Assembly (NCBI GenBank): GCA_047967505.1
Contig: CM106540.1
From: Dipteris shenzhenensis
Lineage: Eukaryota > Polypodiophyta > Polypodiopsida > Gleicheniales
Reading direction: 5' to 3' (one strand)
Length of the DNA: 64,000 nucleotides
Numbering within the stretch: position 1 is the first letter of the stretch; every line of letters begins with the position of its first letter. The position numbers and the translations under genes were made by a program. Below, in pieces: positions 11,091-23,300 of the stretch. The notes under the pieces are model-generated. The model did no database searches. It saw nothing but the letters and a program-made list of their open reading frames with translations, and was not told the DNA's origin.

Positions 11091-14000
11091 CTAGCCTACA
11101 AGTCCCAAATCCTTCATATCAAAGGCCTCATGCAACTTGGCCTTTAATGCATCTAGCTTATAAGCATTCTTGCTAGCCAATAGCATATCATCCACATATA
11201 GTGCCAAGATTATCAAGCTATTATCCTTCGCCCTTTTAGTGTAGAGGCAGTGATCAATTTCACTCCTTCTAAAACCCTGGGACCGAATGAAAGCATCAAA
11301 CTTCTGATACCATTCTCTAGGCACTTGCGTAAGACCATAGAGACTCTTCTTCAGCTTGCAAACTAAATGCTCTTTGCCCTTTTCTTCAAAACCTTCCGGC
11401 TGCACCATGTAAATTTCCTCATGCAAATCCCCATGCAAGAAAGCTGTCTTGACATCCATTTGCATAAGCTCCATATCCTCTGATGCCACTAGTCCAAGCA
11501 TGCATCTAAGTGTGGCCATCTTCACAACCGGAGAGAATATCTCATCAAAGTCCACACCCTTCTCTTGCTTGAACCCTTTAGCAACCAAACAGGCCTTGTA
11601 CCTAGGCACATCATCACCTGTGACCTTCATTTTGTAAACCCATTTACATGGCAATGCTTTCTTTCCATGTGGCAAAGAAACCAAGTCCCAAGTCTTATTC
11701 TTCATAAGTGAACTCATCTCTGATTGCATAGCATACTCCCACTTGTGTTGATCCTCGCACATCATAGCCTCTCTGTAGCAAGAAGGCTCCCCACAATTAG
11801 TAAGCATCACATAGTCTACCCCTGGAACAAACCTATCAGGCGGCCTAGACACTCTAGATGATCTTCTCAAGGGCATTTTAGCTTGCTGTCCCACTTGTAT
11901 ATCAGCCACATTTGGCTCATCATTTCCACCAATAGATGATCCATCATCTACCCTTGATTGTATACCTATGGGAGTACTTGGTGGTACCATTTCTTGCACA
12001 TTTGGTGCATGGACAGCTTGCTGTTTATCAACATATGCAGGTGGATTCACATCCTGGAAAGTGATTCTCCTCATTTCCACATCCCTCATGGGTGCCTTAT
12101 GCATCTTCTTCTCATTGAAGACCACATCATGGCTGCGTATGATCTTCTTTGCTTCTGGATCCTAGAGACGATAGCCCATCTCTCCACTTTCACCATAACC
12201 CAAAAAGATGCATTTCCTAGACTTAGGATCTAGCTTCTTTCGAAGCTCTTTTGGCACATGTGCATATGCCTCACACCCAAATATATGCAAATGAGAGTAA
12301 GAGGTCTTCTTGCCACTCCATGCCTCTTCAAGAATACCACCATCCAAACTCTTACTAGGTGATCTATTGATCACATGCACTGCAGTCTTCATTGCCTCAG
12401 CCCAAAAACCACGAGAAAGACTTGCATTGGAAAGCATGCATTGCAACCTTTCTTGAATGGTGCAGTTCATCTTTTCTGCAACTGGATTTCGCTCTGGAGT
12501 ACGAGGGGATGTGAGCTCCCTCTTAATCCCATGTGTATCACAGAAATGCTGAAAGTCATGAGAGAGATACTCTCCACCATTGTCAGTCTGTAGGCATTTA
12601 AGTGTTCTACCTGTTTGATTCTCAACCAAGGCCAACCATTTTAGTTGCATCATCAATGAATGTCACATAGTATTCAGCCCCACCTAATGACCATGTAGGC
12701 ATGGGACCACATACGTCTGAATGCACCAAATCAAGCTTTTCAAAATATTTCTTTTCCCTTCTTTTATGGGCTGATCTAGTCTACTTCCCATAGAGACAGT
12801 GCTCACAAAATTCAAAATCAGAGAAACTCAAATGCGGTACATAACCCAAATGGCATAAGAGTTTCATTCCATTCTGGCTCATGTGCCCCAACCTGCAATG
12901 CCACAAAGAATTTCTTGGCTGCTCGGTTAGTGCAACAACATGATCAAATACCCCTGATACATGTAAGGGATACAAAGTCCCACACTTGGCACCCCTGGCC
13001 AAAAGCATAGAGCCCTTCTGAATTTTCCAACTCTGAAAGCCAAAAGTGGTGTGAAAACCAGCATCATCTAGCTGACCCACTAAAATAAGACTCTTGGTCA
13101 GCTTAGGCACATGTCTGAGATGTTTCAAAACAAATGCAGACCCATTTGCAAAAGAAAACTTTATGTCACCTGCTCCCACTATGTCACATGCATAGTCATT
13201 TCCAAGATGCACACAACCTGTCTTTCCACTATCATAAGTGGAGAACCATTCCCTATGGGGAGTAACATGGAATGAAGCACCAGAATCCAAAATCCAATCC
13301 TAGGAATATGCATCATCTGAAGTGGTAAGCAACTCTACAGATAAACTAGACATGAAGAGAACATCATTGTCACTATCATGTGTGACTGCATTGATCTCCT
13401 CGATCTTCACTTTTCCTTTGTCCTCCCTTGGACTCTCTTCCTTTTGCTTTGCACCCCAATTTGCATTCTTTTTCTTATCCTTTTGCTCTCCTTTTAGCTT
13501 GTAGCAATCCTTTTTCATATGGCCCTTCTTGCCACAATGGTAACACTCAATTTTCCATGCCCTAGATTTGCTACGAGACTTCCCTCTTTCTTGGGACTTC
13601 CCCCTGAACTGTGATCTGCCCCTTTGCACATTTAAGGCTGCATCCTGCTTGTTGCCATCCATAGACTTCCGTCTAATCTCCTCGGCCAACAAGCTACCCA
13701 CAACATCATCAAATTTTAGTACTCCACTAGGTGTAGAGTTACTGACAGCTGTACAGAAGGTATCCCATGAACATGGCAATGAACATAAGAGAAATATTGC
13801 CTTAGTCTCTGCATCAAAATTCATTTTTTGAGCCTGAAGCTGGCTGAAAATAAATTGAATTCATTCAAGTGAGAAGAAATGGAGACCCCTTCCTTCATCT
13901 GCAGCTCAAACAACCTCTTCATGAGGTAAACTTTATTAGAGGCAGTTTCCTTCTCATAAGTGGCACACAGTTTCTTCCACAAATCTTCCGTAGTCTGCTC

Positions 14001-14252
14001 ATTTTACTACTGTGAAATAAACTGACTCTGCAAGATGAAGTCTAATAGTAGACTTTGCTAATGCATCCAACTCATTCCAATCATCCTCAGACATATTTGT
14101 AGGCTTAGCTTCAATCCCTGCCAAGGGTTTAATCTGCTTCTTTTGAATAAGCACATCCCTTATTTGTTCTTTCCACAAAGAAAGTTTGTCCCATCAAACT
14201 TTTTAATGCTGAAAAACTCCTTTTCAGACATGGAAGAGGATGCCATGATGCA
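11091..14252 (-). pseudogene. gag-pol pseudogene of element B
   Basis: The start is ATG at 14252 (MASSSMSEKEFFSIKKFDG). A one-base loss near 14184 breaks gag early. Then come the CCHC knuckle CYHCGKKGHMKKDC (about 13510-13552), protease DSGASFHVT (about 13265-13290), the pre-integrase LWHCRLGHMSQNGMKLL (about 12862-12912), and integrase with VCGPMP, a TDNGGEY block (about 12565-12585) and the FLGYGESGEMGYRL tail (ending about 12165). RT follows with KWVYKMKVTGDDVPRYKA, MDVKTAFLHGD and YVDDMLLASKN. About 60 bp of integrase is missing near 12641. TAG stops occur at 13300-13302 and 12781-12783 where the 52-kb copy has CAG, and after GYRL, where TGG is expected. It is non-functional. Relative to a complete element it lacks everything after early RT palm. 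Confidence 0.9.
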
Positions 14253-15660
14253 AATGAAACAAAATCCCAAATGCTGGTGCCTGCAAGAGAGAATCACACC
14301 AAGTACTAGGTGCACCCAAATGTGTATGCCATAATAGAGTGAAATATCACCAAAACTCAAAGCTCAAAGCATCAAAAGATGCATCTGACTCATGTGCATA
14401 TACTATGCATCCATATGAGCAAATCTGGCCCAAAAGAAAATGCCAATAAGTGCCAAATGACTCAAGCATAAACACCGTCCACTGGCATATGCATCAATAA
14501 TATCTCATCCAAGAGAGCATAGCACTATTAGTGCATCACCTGCAATGTGTCAAAGCTGTCCCTCAGCATAAAATAACATCCATAAAAAATAGCATCCCAC
14601 AAGGAAATTTGGGCCTATCAGCGCATTCAACAAGGACCACAATGCATCCAAATGGCCTATAAATCATCCACTACAACCCAATGCATACCATGAATGAGCG
14701 CACACTGCTTAAACTGCAACCAGAGTGATCTGCATAAGGTATGCTTAAGAAATCATAGTCTCACGGTAATGACCGCTACTGAAAATAGAACCTGAGATGC
14801 CTCAAAACATGGGCGCCATTGCATAGTCGGACTGCATAGTCGGACTCAGCAAGAAAATCTGCAAATATCTCTCTTCTGTGAGAACTCCAAAATCCCAACC
14901 GATGAGTGAGAAATGGGAGTCAACACTTATCCACTGCCATGTGGCATAAATCTAAGGTTTCAAAACCTTAGAATGAAAAATGCATAACAGAGAGACAAAA
15001 TCGAATACACAGAGATCTATAACTCTGAAAATCCTCCACCAGATTATGCAAGAACTAATAGGTAGGGGTTTTTGGGCATCCTGAATGCAATGGGACAGAC
15101 GGTTTTGGACACCGTGGTCTCAATCATTGGGTCCAACACACGGACTAAAAAACGTTTTTGGAAACAGAGCTGTTTGTAAACTCCACTGGAGTGTGAATGA
15201 TGAGCAACATAGAAGTTTTAGGATCTCCTGAGTCCACCGGAACTGACAGATCTGCAAATGGTTGCTCTAAACTTGAGTTCTAACACTCGGGCAAAAAAAG
15301 TAGAAACTGACATAGTGAGTTAGAAATCCAATGACAGATTCAAGAATGAAGGTGTTTCCAAGCTCTTGAAGTGAAATGGACACCAAAAGCAAGCAATAGT
15401 TGCCTCTACAAGTTAATATGGAGTCTCTATCATCGAACGGAACATAGAAAAGCTCAAAAAACGACTTTTTCTTTGAAAACACTTAACAGGCTCTCAAAAC
15501 CACTTTGCAAAACCAAAGTAACTTTTCCAAAGGTTTCTTCAAGGTCTCTGCACACTCGGATGCGAGTAAAGTCACCCACAAAGCTTCCCATAGAGCTTCT
15601 CCTTCCTCCCATAGAGCTGTTGAGCTTCTAAGCATTCACACACGCTTAGCTAGATCACCC
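14253..15660 (-). other. Untranslated leader of element B
   Basis: About 1.4 kb between PBS and gag start, collinear with 56377-57812 in the 52-kb element. It has no long frame. It probably holds packaging and translation-control sequence, but no motif is recognisable. A short CATAGTCGGACT duplication occurs at 14823-14848. Confidence 0.7.
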
Positions 15661-15661
15661 G

Positions 15662-15674
15662 GGCTCTGATACCA
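15662..15674 (-). promoter_or_regulatory. Primer binding site of element B, intact
   Basis: The minus strand reads TGGTATCAGAGCC, a perfect initiator tRNA-Met-type site, two bases inside the LTR edge. Confidence 0.92.
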
Positions 15675-15676
15675 GT

Positions 15677-15847
15677 TGAGAGTGCTCTCAACGAAAGCAA
15701 GAACGGAAGAAGGAGAGAGAGAGACAGAGAGCCACAAGTTTTGGTGGGTGCAGAACCACACTAATCTTCTTTTTCATTCATTTATATATATGTGTTTGAG
15801 TATTGTACATAACTGGGGTAAAGGCACAGTGACCTTTAACCCCTACA
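15677..15847 (-). repeat. 5' LTR of element B (171 bp)
   Basis: The plus strand reads TGAGAGTGCTCTCAAC at the inner edge and ends CCCCTACA at 15847. It is the same family as the LTRs at 10897, 16518, 52090, 57829 and 61259, but inverted relative to the two flanking LTRs of element A. Confidence 0.93.
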
Positions 15848-16464
15848 TGATAGCTACTAGACCAAACATTGTTTTTGCAGTGGGAGTTGTTAGCCGGTAT
15901 ATGGCTAATCCAGGAAAGAGGCATTGGGAGGCAATTAAGTTCATCATGAGTTACATGAAGGGTACCAAGGAGGTGTGCATTTGCTTTAGTAGAGGAGACA
16001 TGGGTGTACTTGGGTACATAGATTCAGACTATGCAAGGCATGTGGATAGTAGGAGATCCATTTCTGGTTATGTGTTCACCTTTGTAGGTGGTGCAGTGTC
16101 GTGGATGTCTCGTGCACAGAAGTGCGTTGCTTTGTCTACCACAGAGGCTGAGTATGTTGCAGCCACAGAGGGTTGTAAGGAGGCTATATGGCTTGATCGG
16201 CTAGTGGGAGATTTGCAGATTCATACAGGTGTACCCACATTGCATAATGATTCTATGAGTGCTATTCAGCTAGCACGGAATCCAGTCTTTCATGCAAAGA
16301 CCAAACACATTGAAGTCAGGTACCATTTCATCAGGGAGGTACTTGAGGACAAGTGCATAGAGCTTGTCAAGGTTCATATAGATGATAACCCTGCAGATAT
16401 GCTGATGAAGAGTCTACCTAGTCAGTGGTTTGAGTATTATCGTGTATTGATGGGCATAGGATAG
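15848..16464 (+). pseudogene. RT end and RNase H of element A
   Basis: This frame begins inside family-1 RT at ATRPNIVFAVGVVSRYMANP. It continues through RNase H (DSDYARHVDSRRSISGY, ALSTTEAEYVAATEGCKEA, HNDSMSAIQLARNPVFHAK, KHIEVRYHFIREV) to DNPADMLMKSLPSQ and a TAG at 16462. The C-terminal 200 residues are open, but the N-terminal pol is missing because of B. Compared with the 52-kb copy, GHVDSRR has become RHVDSRR. It cannot act alone. Confidence 0.9.
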
Positions 16465-16506
16465 TATGCTCACTAGTTGTTCTCCCTTACAGGCACATTG
16501 TCCTTT

Positions 16507-16517
16507 AAGTGGGAGGT
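16507..16517 (+). promoter_or_regulatory. Polypurine tract of element A
   Basis: AAGTGGGAGGT directly abuts the 3' LTR. The same tract precedes the LTR in the 52-kb and 61-kb copies. It primes plus-strand DNA synthesis. Confidence 0.85.
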
Positions 16518-16687
16518 TGTGGGGGTTAAAGGTCAGTGTGCCTTTACCCCACTTATGTACAATACTCAAACACATATATAAATGAATGAAAAAGAAGATT
16601 AGGGTGTTATGCACCCACCAAAGCTTGTGTGGCTCTTTGTTTCTCTCTCTCCCTCTTCCGTTCTTGCTTCCGTTGAAAGTACTCTCA
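16518..16687 (+). repeat. 3' LTR of element A (170 bp)
   Basis: It begins TGTGGGGGTTAAAGG and ends AAAGTACTCTCA, followed by the target duplication AACCA at 16688-16692. A TATA-like ACATATATAAATG is retained. Confidence 0.93.
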
Positions 16688-16692
16688 AACCA

Positions 16693-17269
16693 TGGATACA
16701 TCAACCTTTGAACCATTCTTAATTACTCAAAGTACATGAGAGAAGACAACTAAGCCACTTGGTTTGAGTGGGATGTTGTGGAATGAACACAAAAAGATTA
16801 TGTCCACTAGCGACAGCCGACTTGGAAAAAATATTGGAGTGGAGATGCTCCATGCATAAGAGGTCTTTTTTTTTTTTTTGGGAGGGGGGGGGTTTAAAAG
16901 GAGATTTTATATTACTTTGAGGAACCTTTGTACATCAACAGAGATTATCCATGAGAGTTTTTCTAATCTTGGAAAGTTCTAACACCTTGCAAAAAACCAA
17001 AAGTAGAAGATAGACAAGATGCATCCTCAGTATTTCCTATGTAAGCAAGATGGAACTTGAAAGAAAAACTAGTCACCTCATCATTCAGTCTTGCACTATG
17101 ACTAGGAGTAACAGTAGTAGTAGGAACACCCTATGTAGGATCAAGGGATATCTCCTAAGAAATATGAGACCAAGGCTGAGATGAGGGGGCAACAGCTTCT
17201 TGACTTTGGTAGATGGGTGTTGTGTGGAAGGCCTAGCAAGAGCAGAGCTAGGGTCAGCTAAGGGAGGCC
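16693..17269. other. Intergenic, nothing recognised
   Basis: It contains a T-run and G-run at about 16867-16893 and otherwise no coding or repeat signal. It separates element A from the family-3 element. Confidence 0.5.
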
Positions 17270-17591
17270 TGACAAAATTTGAAGAGGGGAGAGGAGAAGA
17301 GTGGAGATGAGGAGAGAGGGCATAGCTAGAGAGCACACCACAAATGACTAACTATACACTAGATTCAATTGAAAATGTAGAATATCTACAAACCCATTTA
17401 GGGTTAGGGTTAGGGCCTCTAGCCCTTTCCTTTATAGCACTCTATATGTGTTAGTGCTATGTACATATAATCACATGATGCTAAGCGTGGTCTCTCAAAA
17501 CCTTCCCTTAAGATCAACGTCATGAAGTAGGCCTTCCCTCAAGATGATGATTGTGCGGAATCAAAGAAGTACTGAGCACTACATTCCATCA
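17270..17591 (-). repeat. 3' LTR of element C (~322 bp)
   Basis: The plus strand runs TGACAAAATTTGAAGAGG to CATTCCATCA, followed by a purine tract complement (CACCCCTTTAATGGG). The inner boundary was set by comparison with 50327 onward, where homologous DNA starts right after a PBS. It includes AGAGAGCACACCACAAATGA and a short TTTAGGGTTAGGGTTAGGG run at about 17397-17416 that is probably not telomeric. Confidence 0.7.
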
Positions 17592-17635
17592 CACCCCTTT
17601 AATGGGAATGTCCTCCCTTTGTGTCAAACCAAGAG

Positions 17636-20038
17636 CTTGTCGGTGTTTCTCAAAAAGCTCTTTACCATTTGGTAAAGATGTCTACAACATTCTCTTTGCT
17701 ATCACAATGCTTTAGTGTGACGTCACCAAGTAACACCCTTTCTCTGATGAAGGGCTCTCTGACATCAATGTGCTTTGTCTTGGAGTGATATACTAGATTC
17801 TTGGCCAATGCTTGAGCCGATTGAATATCACAGTGTATGGTTGTTGGCTTTGATTCATAGAAGTAATCTATTTCTGATAATAGTCTTCTGAGCCATATAG
17901 CCTCACATGCACCTGTAGTGAGGGCTCTATATTTTGCTCCCCAGTCGCAGACAAAGAAATAGTTCCCTGTTTGTTTGACAACCATGATATAGCACCTTGG
18001 AAAAAATGCATATCCTTGTGTGGATCTCTTGGTCTCATGATCTCGCGCATAGTTACTATTAGAGTATCCATGCAATCTCGGATGACTTCCTTTGTATTCT
18101 ATCCCAAATTTTCTTGTACCTCTGATGTATCTCAAGACTCTTTTGGTTGCATTCAAGTGAGACTGCTGTTTTGGATTTGCCATAAACTATGCAAGTGAAC
18201 TTACTGCATAACAAATATCTAGCCGTGTGATAGGTAGATATATAAGAGATCCAATGAGTTGCCTATAGTACTTGTCATTAACTGTAGGCTTTTTTGAATC
18301 TTTAGTAAGTTTCAAACTCTGTTCCATGGGAGTGGTTGCAATCTTGCAATATTCCATATGAAACTGCTTCAGGAGACTGTCAATATATTTCAGCTGGCTC
18401 ATGAAGGTGCTGTCTGAATCTCTCCAGAACTCAATTCCAAGACAATAGTACATAAGTCCAAGATCTTTCATGTCAAACTCTATAGACAAGTCTTGTTTTA
18501 ATTTCTTGATGAAGCTATCCTTGATTCTAGTCTCACAATCAGATCATCTATGTACAAAAGTGCAATAGTAATGTCTTTCCCTTGAACTTTGTAGTAGAGA
18601 GCATGATCTGCATTGGACTTCATGTATCCTAGATTAGCAAAAAACTTGTTGATTCAGCTGTACCAACTTTTGGTGCTTGCTTTAAGCCGTAGAGACTTTT
18701 TTTGAGATGGTAAATTTGATTCTCCTTTCCTGGTTCAACATAACCTGTTGGTTGTTCCATGTAGACTTCCTCATCTATCTAACCATTGAGAAATGCATTC
18801 TTGACATTGAGCTAGTACAGATTCCATCTGTTGAGTGTTGCTAGTGATATCAAGAACCATATGAAAACCATCTTTGCTACTAGAGCATAAGTCTCATCAT
18901 AATCTTGACCATATTATTGTGTAAATCCTTTTGCAACTAGTTTGTCTTTGTATCTTTCAATGCTTCCATCTGAATTGTGCTTCACTTTGTATACCCATTT
19001 GTTTCCTATGGCCTTCTTTCTTGGTGGAAGGTCACATAATTCCCAAGTATTATTCTTGTACCAAGCATTCATTTCTTCATTCATATCAGTTTGCCATTCT
19101 AGCTTGTCAACTGCATCTTCAAAGTACACTGGCTCTTCTATAGCCATGATGGTAGTCATAAGAGCATAGTTGGTAGTTTCAACTTGAATTGCCTTTCCTT
19201 TCTGAGCATATGTCAATCTGGCTAGAGGTCTGCTTTCCCTAGTAGACCGTCTAAGTTATTGTGGCTCTACTTGGGGTGTTTCTTGCAATTCTTGCTCTTC
19301 TTCATCAACCTTTTCCGTAGATGATTGTGAAATCGGTGAATCTATCTCCTATGTATTTAAGGTTTTCCATTATGATTCCTCATCAAAAATTACATCTTTG
19401 GAGATAATAACCTTGTAGTTAATGGGATCATACAACTTGTAAGCTTTGTGTTCTTCACTATAGCCAACCATGATGCATTTGCTAACTTCGCATCCAATTT
19501 CCTGCGATGATCATCATGTATGTGGGCATATGTAAGCAACCAAATATGTGGAGATGCCAAATGTGTGGCTTGTGCCCACCAGTGAATGCTTCATAAGATG
19601 TCATACCCTAAATCGGTTCGGTAGGAAGCTAATTAAGCAAGTAGTTTGTAGTGGCTATTGCTTCTACCCAATACTGATTCAGAAGATGCTTCTCACTAAG
19701 CATTTCTCTAGCACTGTCTGCTAAAGTACCATTCTTCCTTTCAGCTCTGGCATTCTACTGAGGAGTATCTGCGCAAGTGAATTATCTTCAAATGCCATGA
19801 ATTTTGCAAAAGTTCATGAATGATGAAGACATGTATTCACCTCCTCTATCTGATCTCATGATCCTCTATCTGATCTCATGACTTTAATCTTTTCTCCTGT
19901 CTAGTTTTCTACCATGGCTTTGAATTCTTGAAATCTACAAAACACTTCAAATTTCTCTTTCAGAATCTCTTTCAGAAAGTAGACCCAACAATATCTACTG
20001 TAGTCACCAATGAAAGTCAAGTAGTAAAGTGAACCATT
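17636..20038 (-). pseudogene. pol of element C, distal half (integrase end, RT, RNase H)
   Basis: Minus-strand copia pol. From right to left: the integrase end, then RT starting at NKWVYKVKHNSDGSIERYK (about 18945-19000), a block matching LYGLKQAP (about 18680-18705), the FDMKDLGLMYYCLGIEFW block (about 18425-18475), PITRLDICYAVSSLA (about 18187-18232), then RNase H to HCDSKENVVDIFTKW (ending about 17662). A TAG at about 18184 sits where paralogues have glutamine. Many further stops and frameshifts break the N-terminal RT. The RNase H core (NSNYARDHETKRS) departs from the usual DSDWAG pattern. It is non-functional. Confidence 0.85.
20034..20038. other. Target-site duplication CCATT of element D (left)
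   Basis: CCATT at 20034-20038 matches CCATT at 25491-25495 on the other side of element D. Confidence 0.92.
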
Positions 20039-20336
20039 TGTAAAGAATTAGGGAGAGAGATAGGAGACTCACGTTCAACTTTCTTCACAGCACACAAAAG
20101 AGAGAGGACACAAGGTTGGAGGGTGAAGCCTTTCTTCACTTTTGCACACAACAACAATACAATAGAAGAGGGAAAATACCCTATATGTCAAAACCTAGAA
20201 TACGTGGTTCATATGTGAACCCAAACCAAAACATACGTGGTAGTCTAACTACACCACGAGTACAACTAACATAGACGGTGACATAAATGATAGTCATCCA
20301 GGAGATATGTCGGGGATAGAGCTTGATATCTCAACA
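20039..20336 (-). repeat. 3' LTR of element D (298 bp)
   Basis: The plus strand runs TGTAAAGAATTAGGG to GATATCTCAACA. A CATATAGGGT box, also present in element E's LTR, is the best TATA-like candidate in element orientation (plus-strand ACCCTATATG near 20175). The stop codon of pol lies inside this LTR. Confidence 0.95.
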
Positions 20337-23300
20337 CTCCCCCTCAAGCTCAAATCCATCTCACGTACACCAAGCAAGCTCCTAAATTTGCGAAGCTTCT
20401 CGGTACCCAATGCCTTCGTAAAGATATCAGCCACCTGCTCCTCAGTGCTGACATAGACAAGATCAATCTCACCAGCTAGAACCTTCTCTCTCACAAAGTG
20501 ATAATGCACCTCAATGTGCTTCGTTCTAGCATGATAAACTGGGTTATTAGCAAGCATGATGCTGCTAATGTTGTCACAATGAATGACAACTGCTGCATGA
20601 ACTGACTGTCCCATATCTGCAAGTAGCTTCCGTAACCAAGCTACCTCACATGCAGCCATTGCTGCACCCCTGTACTCAGCCTCTGTGCTCGACAAGGCAA
20701 CTGTTGGCTGCTTCTTGCTGCTCCAACTGATGGCACCACTCCCAAGGGAAAACATAAAACCACTAGTAGATCTCCTGTCTGAGACACTACCAGCCCAGTC
20801 AGCATCTGTGTATCCATGTACCTGTAATGCACACCCAGCTTCATAAAACAGTCCATAATGCAATGTGGACTTCACATACCGCAGTATGCGCCTAGCCGCA
20901 TCCAAATGTGGCTTCCTTGGTGCCTGCATAAACTGACTCACCAGCCCCACAGCATAGCTCAAATCTGGTCGGGTTATAGTCATGTAAATCAAGCTACCTA
21001 CTATGCGCCTGTACATAGTAATATCTTCAAGAAGCTCACCTGACTCTGCATTGAGCTTCACATTCTGCTCCAATGGAACAGAGATAGGCTTACAGCCTGT
21101 CATCCCATATTTGGACAGCATGTCCAAACCGTATTGCCTTTGCAACAGCCATATCCCACTCGGGGATCTAATAACCTCAATGCCCAAGAAGTAACGCAGC
21201 TCTCCCAAATCCTTCATCTCAAATTTCTGCTTCAACAGCAGCTTCACTTCATTAATGTCTGCATCACTATCACCTGTAATAATCAAGTCATCAACATAGA
21301 TGACTATAAGCACAATCCCTCTGTTTGTCCTTTTCACATAAAGTGAAAAATCTGAATTGGAAATCTGAAATCCAATAGTGACAAGATATTGCCCTATCTT
21401 GTCTGACCATGCCCTCGGCGCCTGTTTTAAGCCATACAAGGCTTTGCGCAACCTGCATACAAAATCGGGGTGGTGTGCTTTATCCTCATAACCTTCTGGC
21501 TGCATCATATAAACCTCTTCCTGCAAGTCACCATGCAAGAAGGCATTTTTCACATCCATCTGATGCAAAGACCATCCCTTTGCAGCAGCCATAGCAATTA
21601 CTGCTCTCACGGTTGCCATCCTTGCAACTGGGCTGAAAGTTTCCTCATAGTCAATTCCATATGTCTGTGCAAAACCTTTGGCAACCAATCTTGCCTTGTA
21701 CCTGCTAACAGACCCATCAGCATTGTGCTTTACTTTGTAAACCCACTTGCAGCCAATAGCCTTCTTATCATGAGGCAAAGGCATCAAATCCCAAGTGTGG
21801 TTTGCATCCAAGGCAGCCATCTCTTCATCCATAGCTGCTTCCCAATTTTTATGCCCTGCTGCATCCTCAAAACATGTGGGCTCTGGCTCCTCTAGAACCT
21901 TGACCATATAAGCATAGTGATGTGCTGTATACCCATCATATCTCAGCCTGTCAACTGGATACTTAATACGAGTGGACCTCCGTACAACTGGATCAGTTGC
22001 AGGAGTCTTTAAATCATGCCTGCTTTTCCTTGCACCAGGTGTAACAACAGAAGGAATCCCAAGTTCCTCATCAAGGCTCATTTCAGAGCCACTTGACTCT
22101 CCATCAACATGAGAGCTACCAGCAGACACATCAAACACTGGAGCATGGTCCACTTTTTCTTTTCCCTTATGTGATACCTGCACAACACTATCAGGACTGC
22201 CATGTGACGATTCGCTAGATCTCAATCTCCCTGTCCATGCATTAGATCCACTAGTAGAGGACTCTGTGGGTCCACTCAAGGCTTGAGATTGCTGCTCTGC
22301 ATTTATTGCAGCATTCCCATTTCCTGCATCTGCATCTCCTACCATAACAGTTGGTGCATACCAGCTGCTCATTTCATCAAAAACAACATCTCTGCTCACT
22401 TGCATTTTGCGGGTGGAAGGGTTATAACAGCGATACCCTTTCTGGTGCTGAGCATATCCAATAAAGATGCATTTTTCTGCCTTTGGATCCAGCTTTGTTC
22501 TCTTCTCATCAGGAACATGAACATAAGCTATGCAACCAAATACCTTCAAGTGAGAAATATCTGGTTTTTGACCTGTATACATTTCTTCAGGCGTCATGCC
22601 ATGGACAGTTGCAGTGGGGGTTCTGTTCATAATATAAACAGCAGTTGCTACTGCTTCAGCCCAAAAATAATCAGGCATGTTTTTCTCATTTAGGATCGCC
22701 CGTCCTACTTCTGCAATATGCCTGTTCTTCCTTTCTGCAACCCCATTCTGCTGAGGGGTAGACCTGCATGAGTACTTTCTTTGAATTCCCTGTTCTTTCA
22801 GATATTCACAAAATTCTTCTGAAAAGTACTCTCCCCCTCCATCAGATCTTAACACTTTAATATGCACACCTTTCTCTTTTTCAACCATGGCCTTAAAAGC
22901 CTTGAAATGGCTGAACACTTCACTTTTGTGCTTCATAAAATAAATCCACACCTTCCTAGTGTAGTCATCAATAAACGTCACATAATAATGGCATCCACCA
23001 ATAGAAGCAGCTTTGGTTGTCCAAACATCTGAATGGATCACTTCCAAAGGTCTTCTGCTCACCTTAGCATTTTTGGGAAATGCATGTCTGGCCTGCTTAC
23101 CCATTTGGCATGCTTCACATACCTTTTGCATTCCCTCAACTCTGAATTTAGGCAAACCTGCAACAATGTTTTTCGTTTGCATAGATTTCAGCCTTTGTAT
23201 ATTCACGTGCCCAATGCGCTTGTGCCATATCTCAATATCTGCAATGACACCTCTCCCATGCGCAAACATAGCAGCTTTCACCTCAAGCATATCAACATCC

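Larger units (their letters stand above)
11091..15847 (-). mobile_element. Family-1 copia element B (-), 3' end deleted, nested in A
   Basis: The 5' portion of a minus-strand family-1 element: 5' LTR (15677-15847), PBS, about 1.4 kb of leader, gag, protease, integrase and RT to the FDMKDLGLVG block at 11091. The rest of RT, RNase H, the PPT and its 3' LTR are missing. At its intact edge the LTR ends CCCTACA at 15847 and abuts TGATAGCTACTAG, which is continuous family-1 RT sequence on the plus strand, so B integrated into A's coding region. The expected TSD would be TGATA, and its left copy was lost in the deletion. Confidence 0.88.
10897..16687 (+). mobile_element. Family-1 copia element A (+), interrupted and internally deleted
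   Basis: This is a plus-strand copia retrotransposon bounded by TG...CA LTRs at 10897-11067 and 16518-16687 and by AACCA target duplications. Only its outer parts remain: 5' LTR, a mutated PBS and about 10 bases of leader, then the end of RT plus RNase H (15848-16464), PPT and 3' LTR. The middle is replaced by minus-strand family-1 element B (11091-15847). The outer LTRs share a private variant, GAAAGTACTCTCA instead of GAGAGCACTCTCA, which confirms their pairing. The simplest history is insertion of B into A's RT gene, then a deletion joining A's leader to the inside of B. Confidence 0.9.

Noticed and set aside
11958-12233. Plus-strand frame recurring at 54032 and 63175 (YGSTWWYHFLHIWCMDSLL)
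   Set aside because: It is antisense to family-1 pol in all three copies. The recurrence reflects the repeated element, not a gene.
10897-16687. Recent large inverted duplication of a genomic segment
   Set aside because: The outer LTR pair with its own TSD, and the LTR-bounded edge of B, fit nested transposition better. The arms are not symmetric.
17397-17416. Interstitial telomere repeat (TTTAGGGTTAGGGTTAGGG)
   Set aside because: Only about three units, within a copia LTR and of mixed unit length. Likely chance sequence of the LTR.
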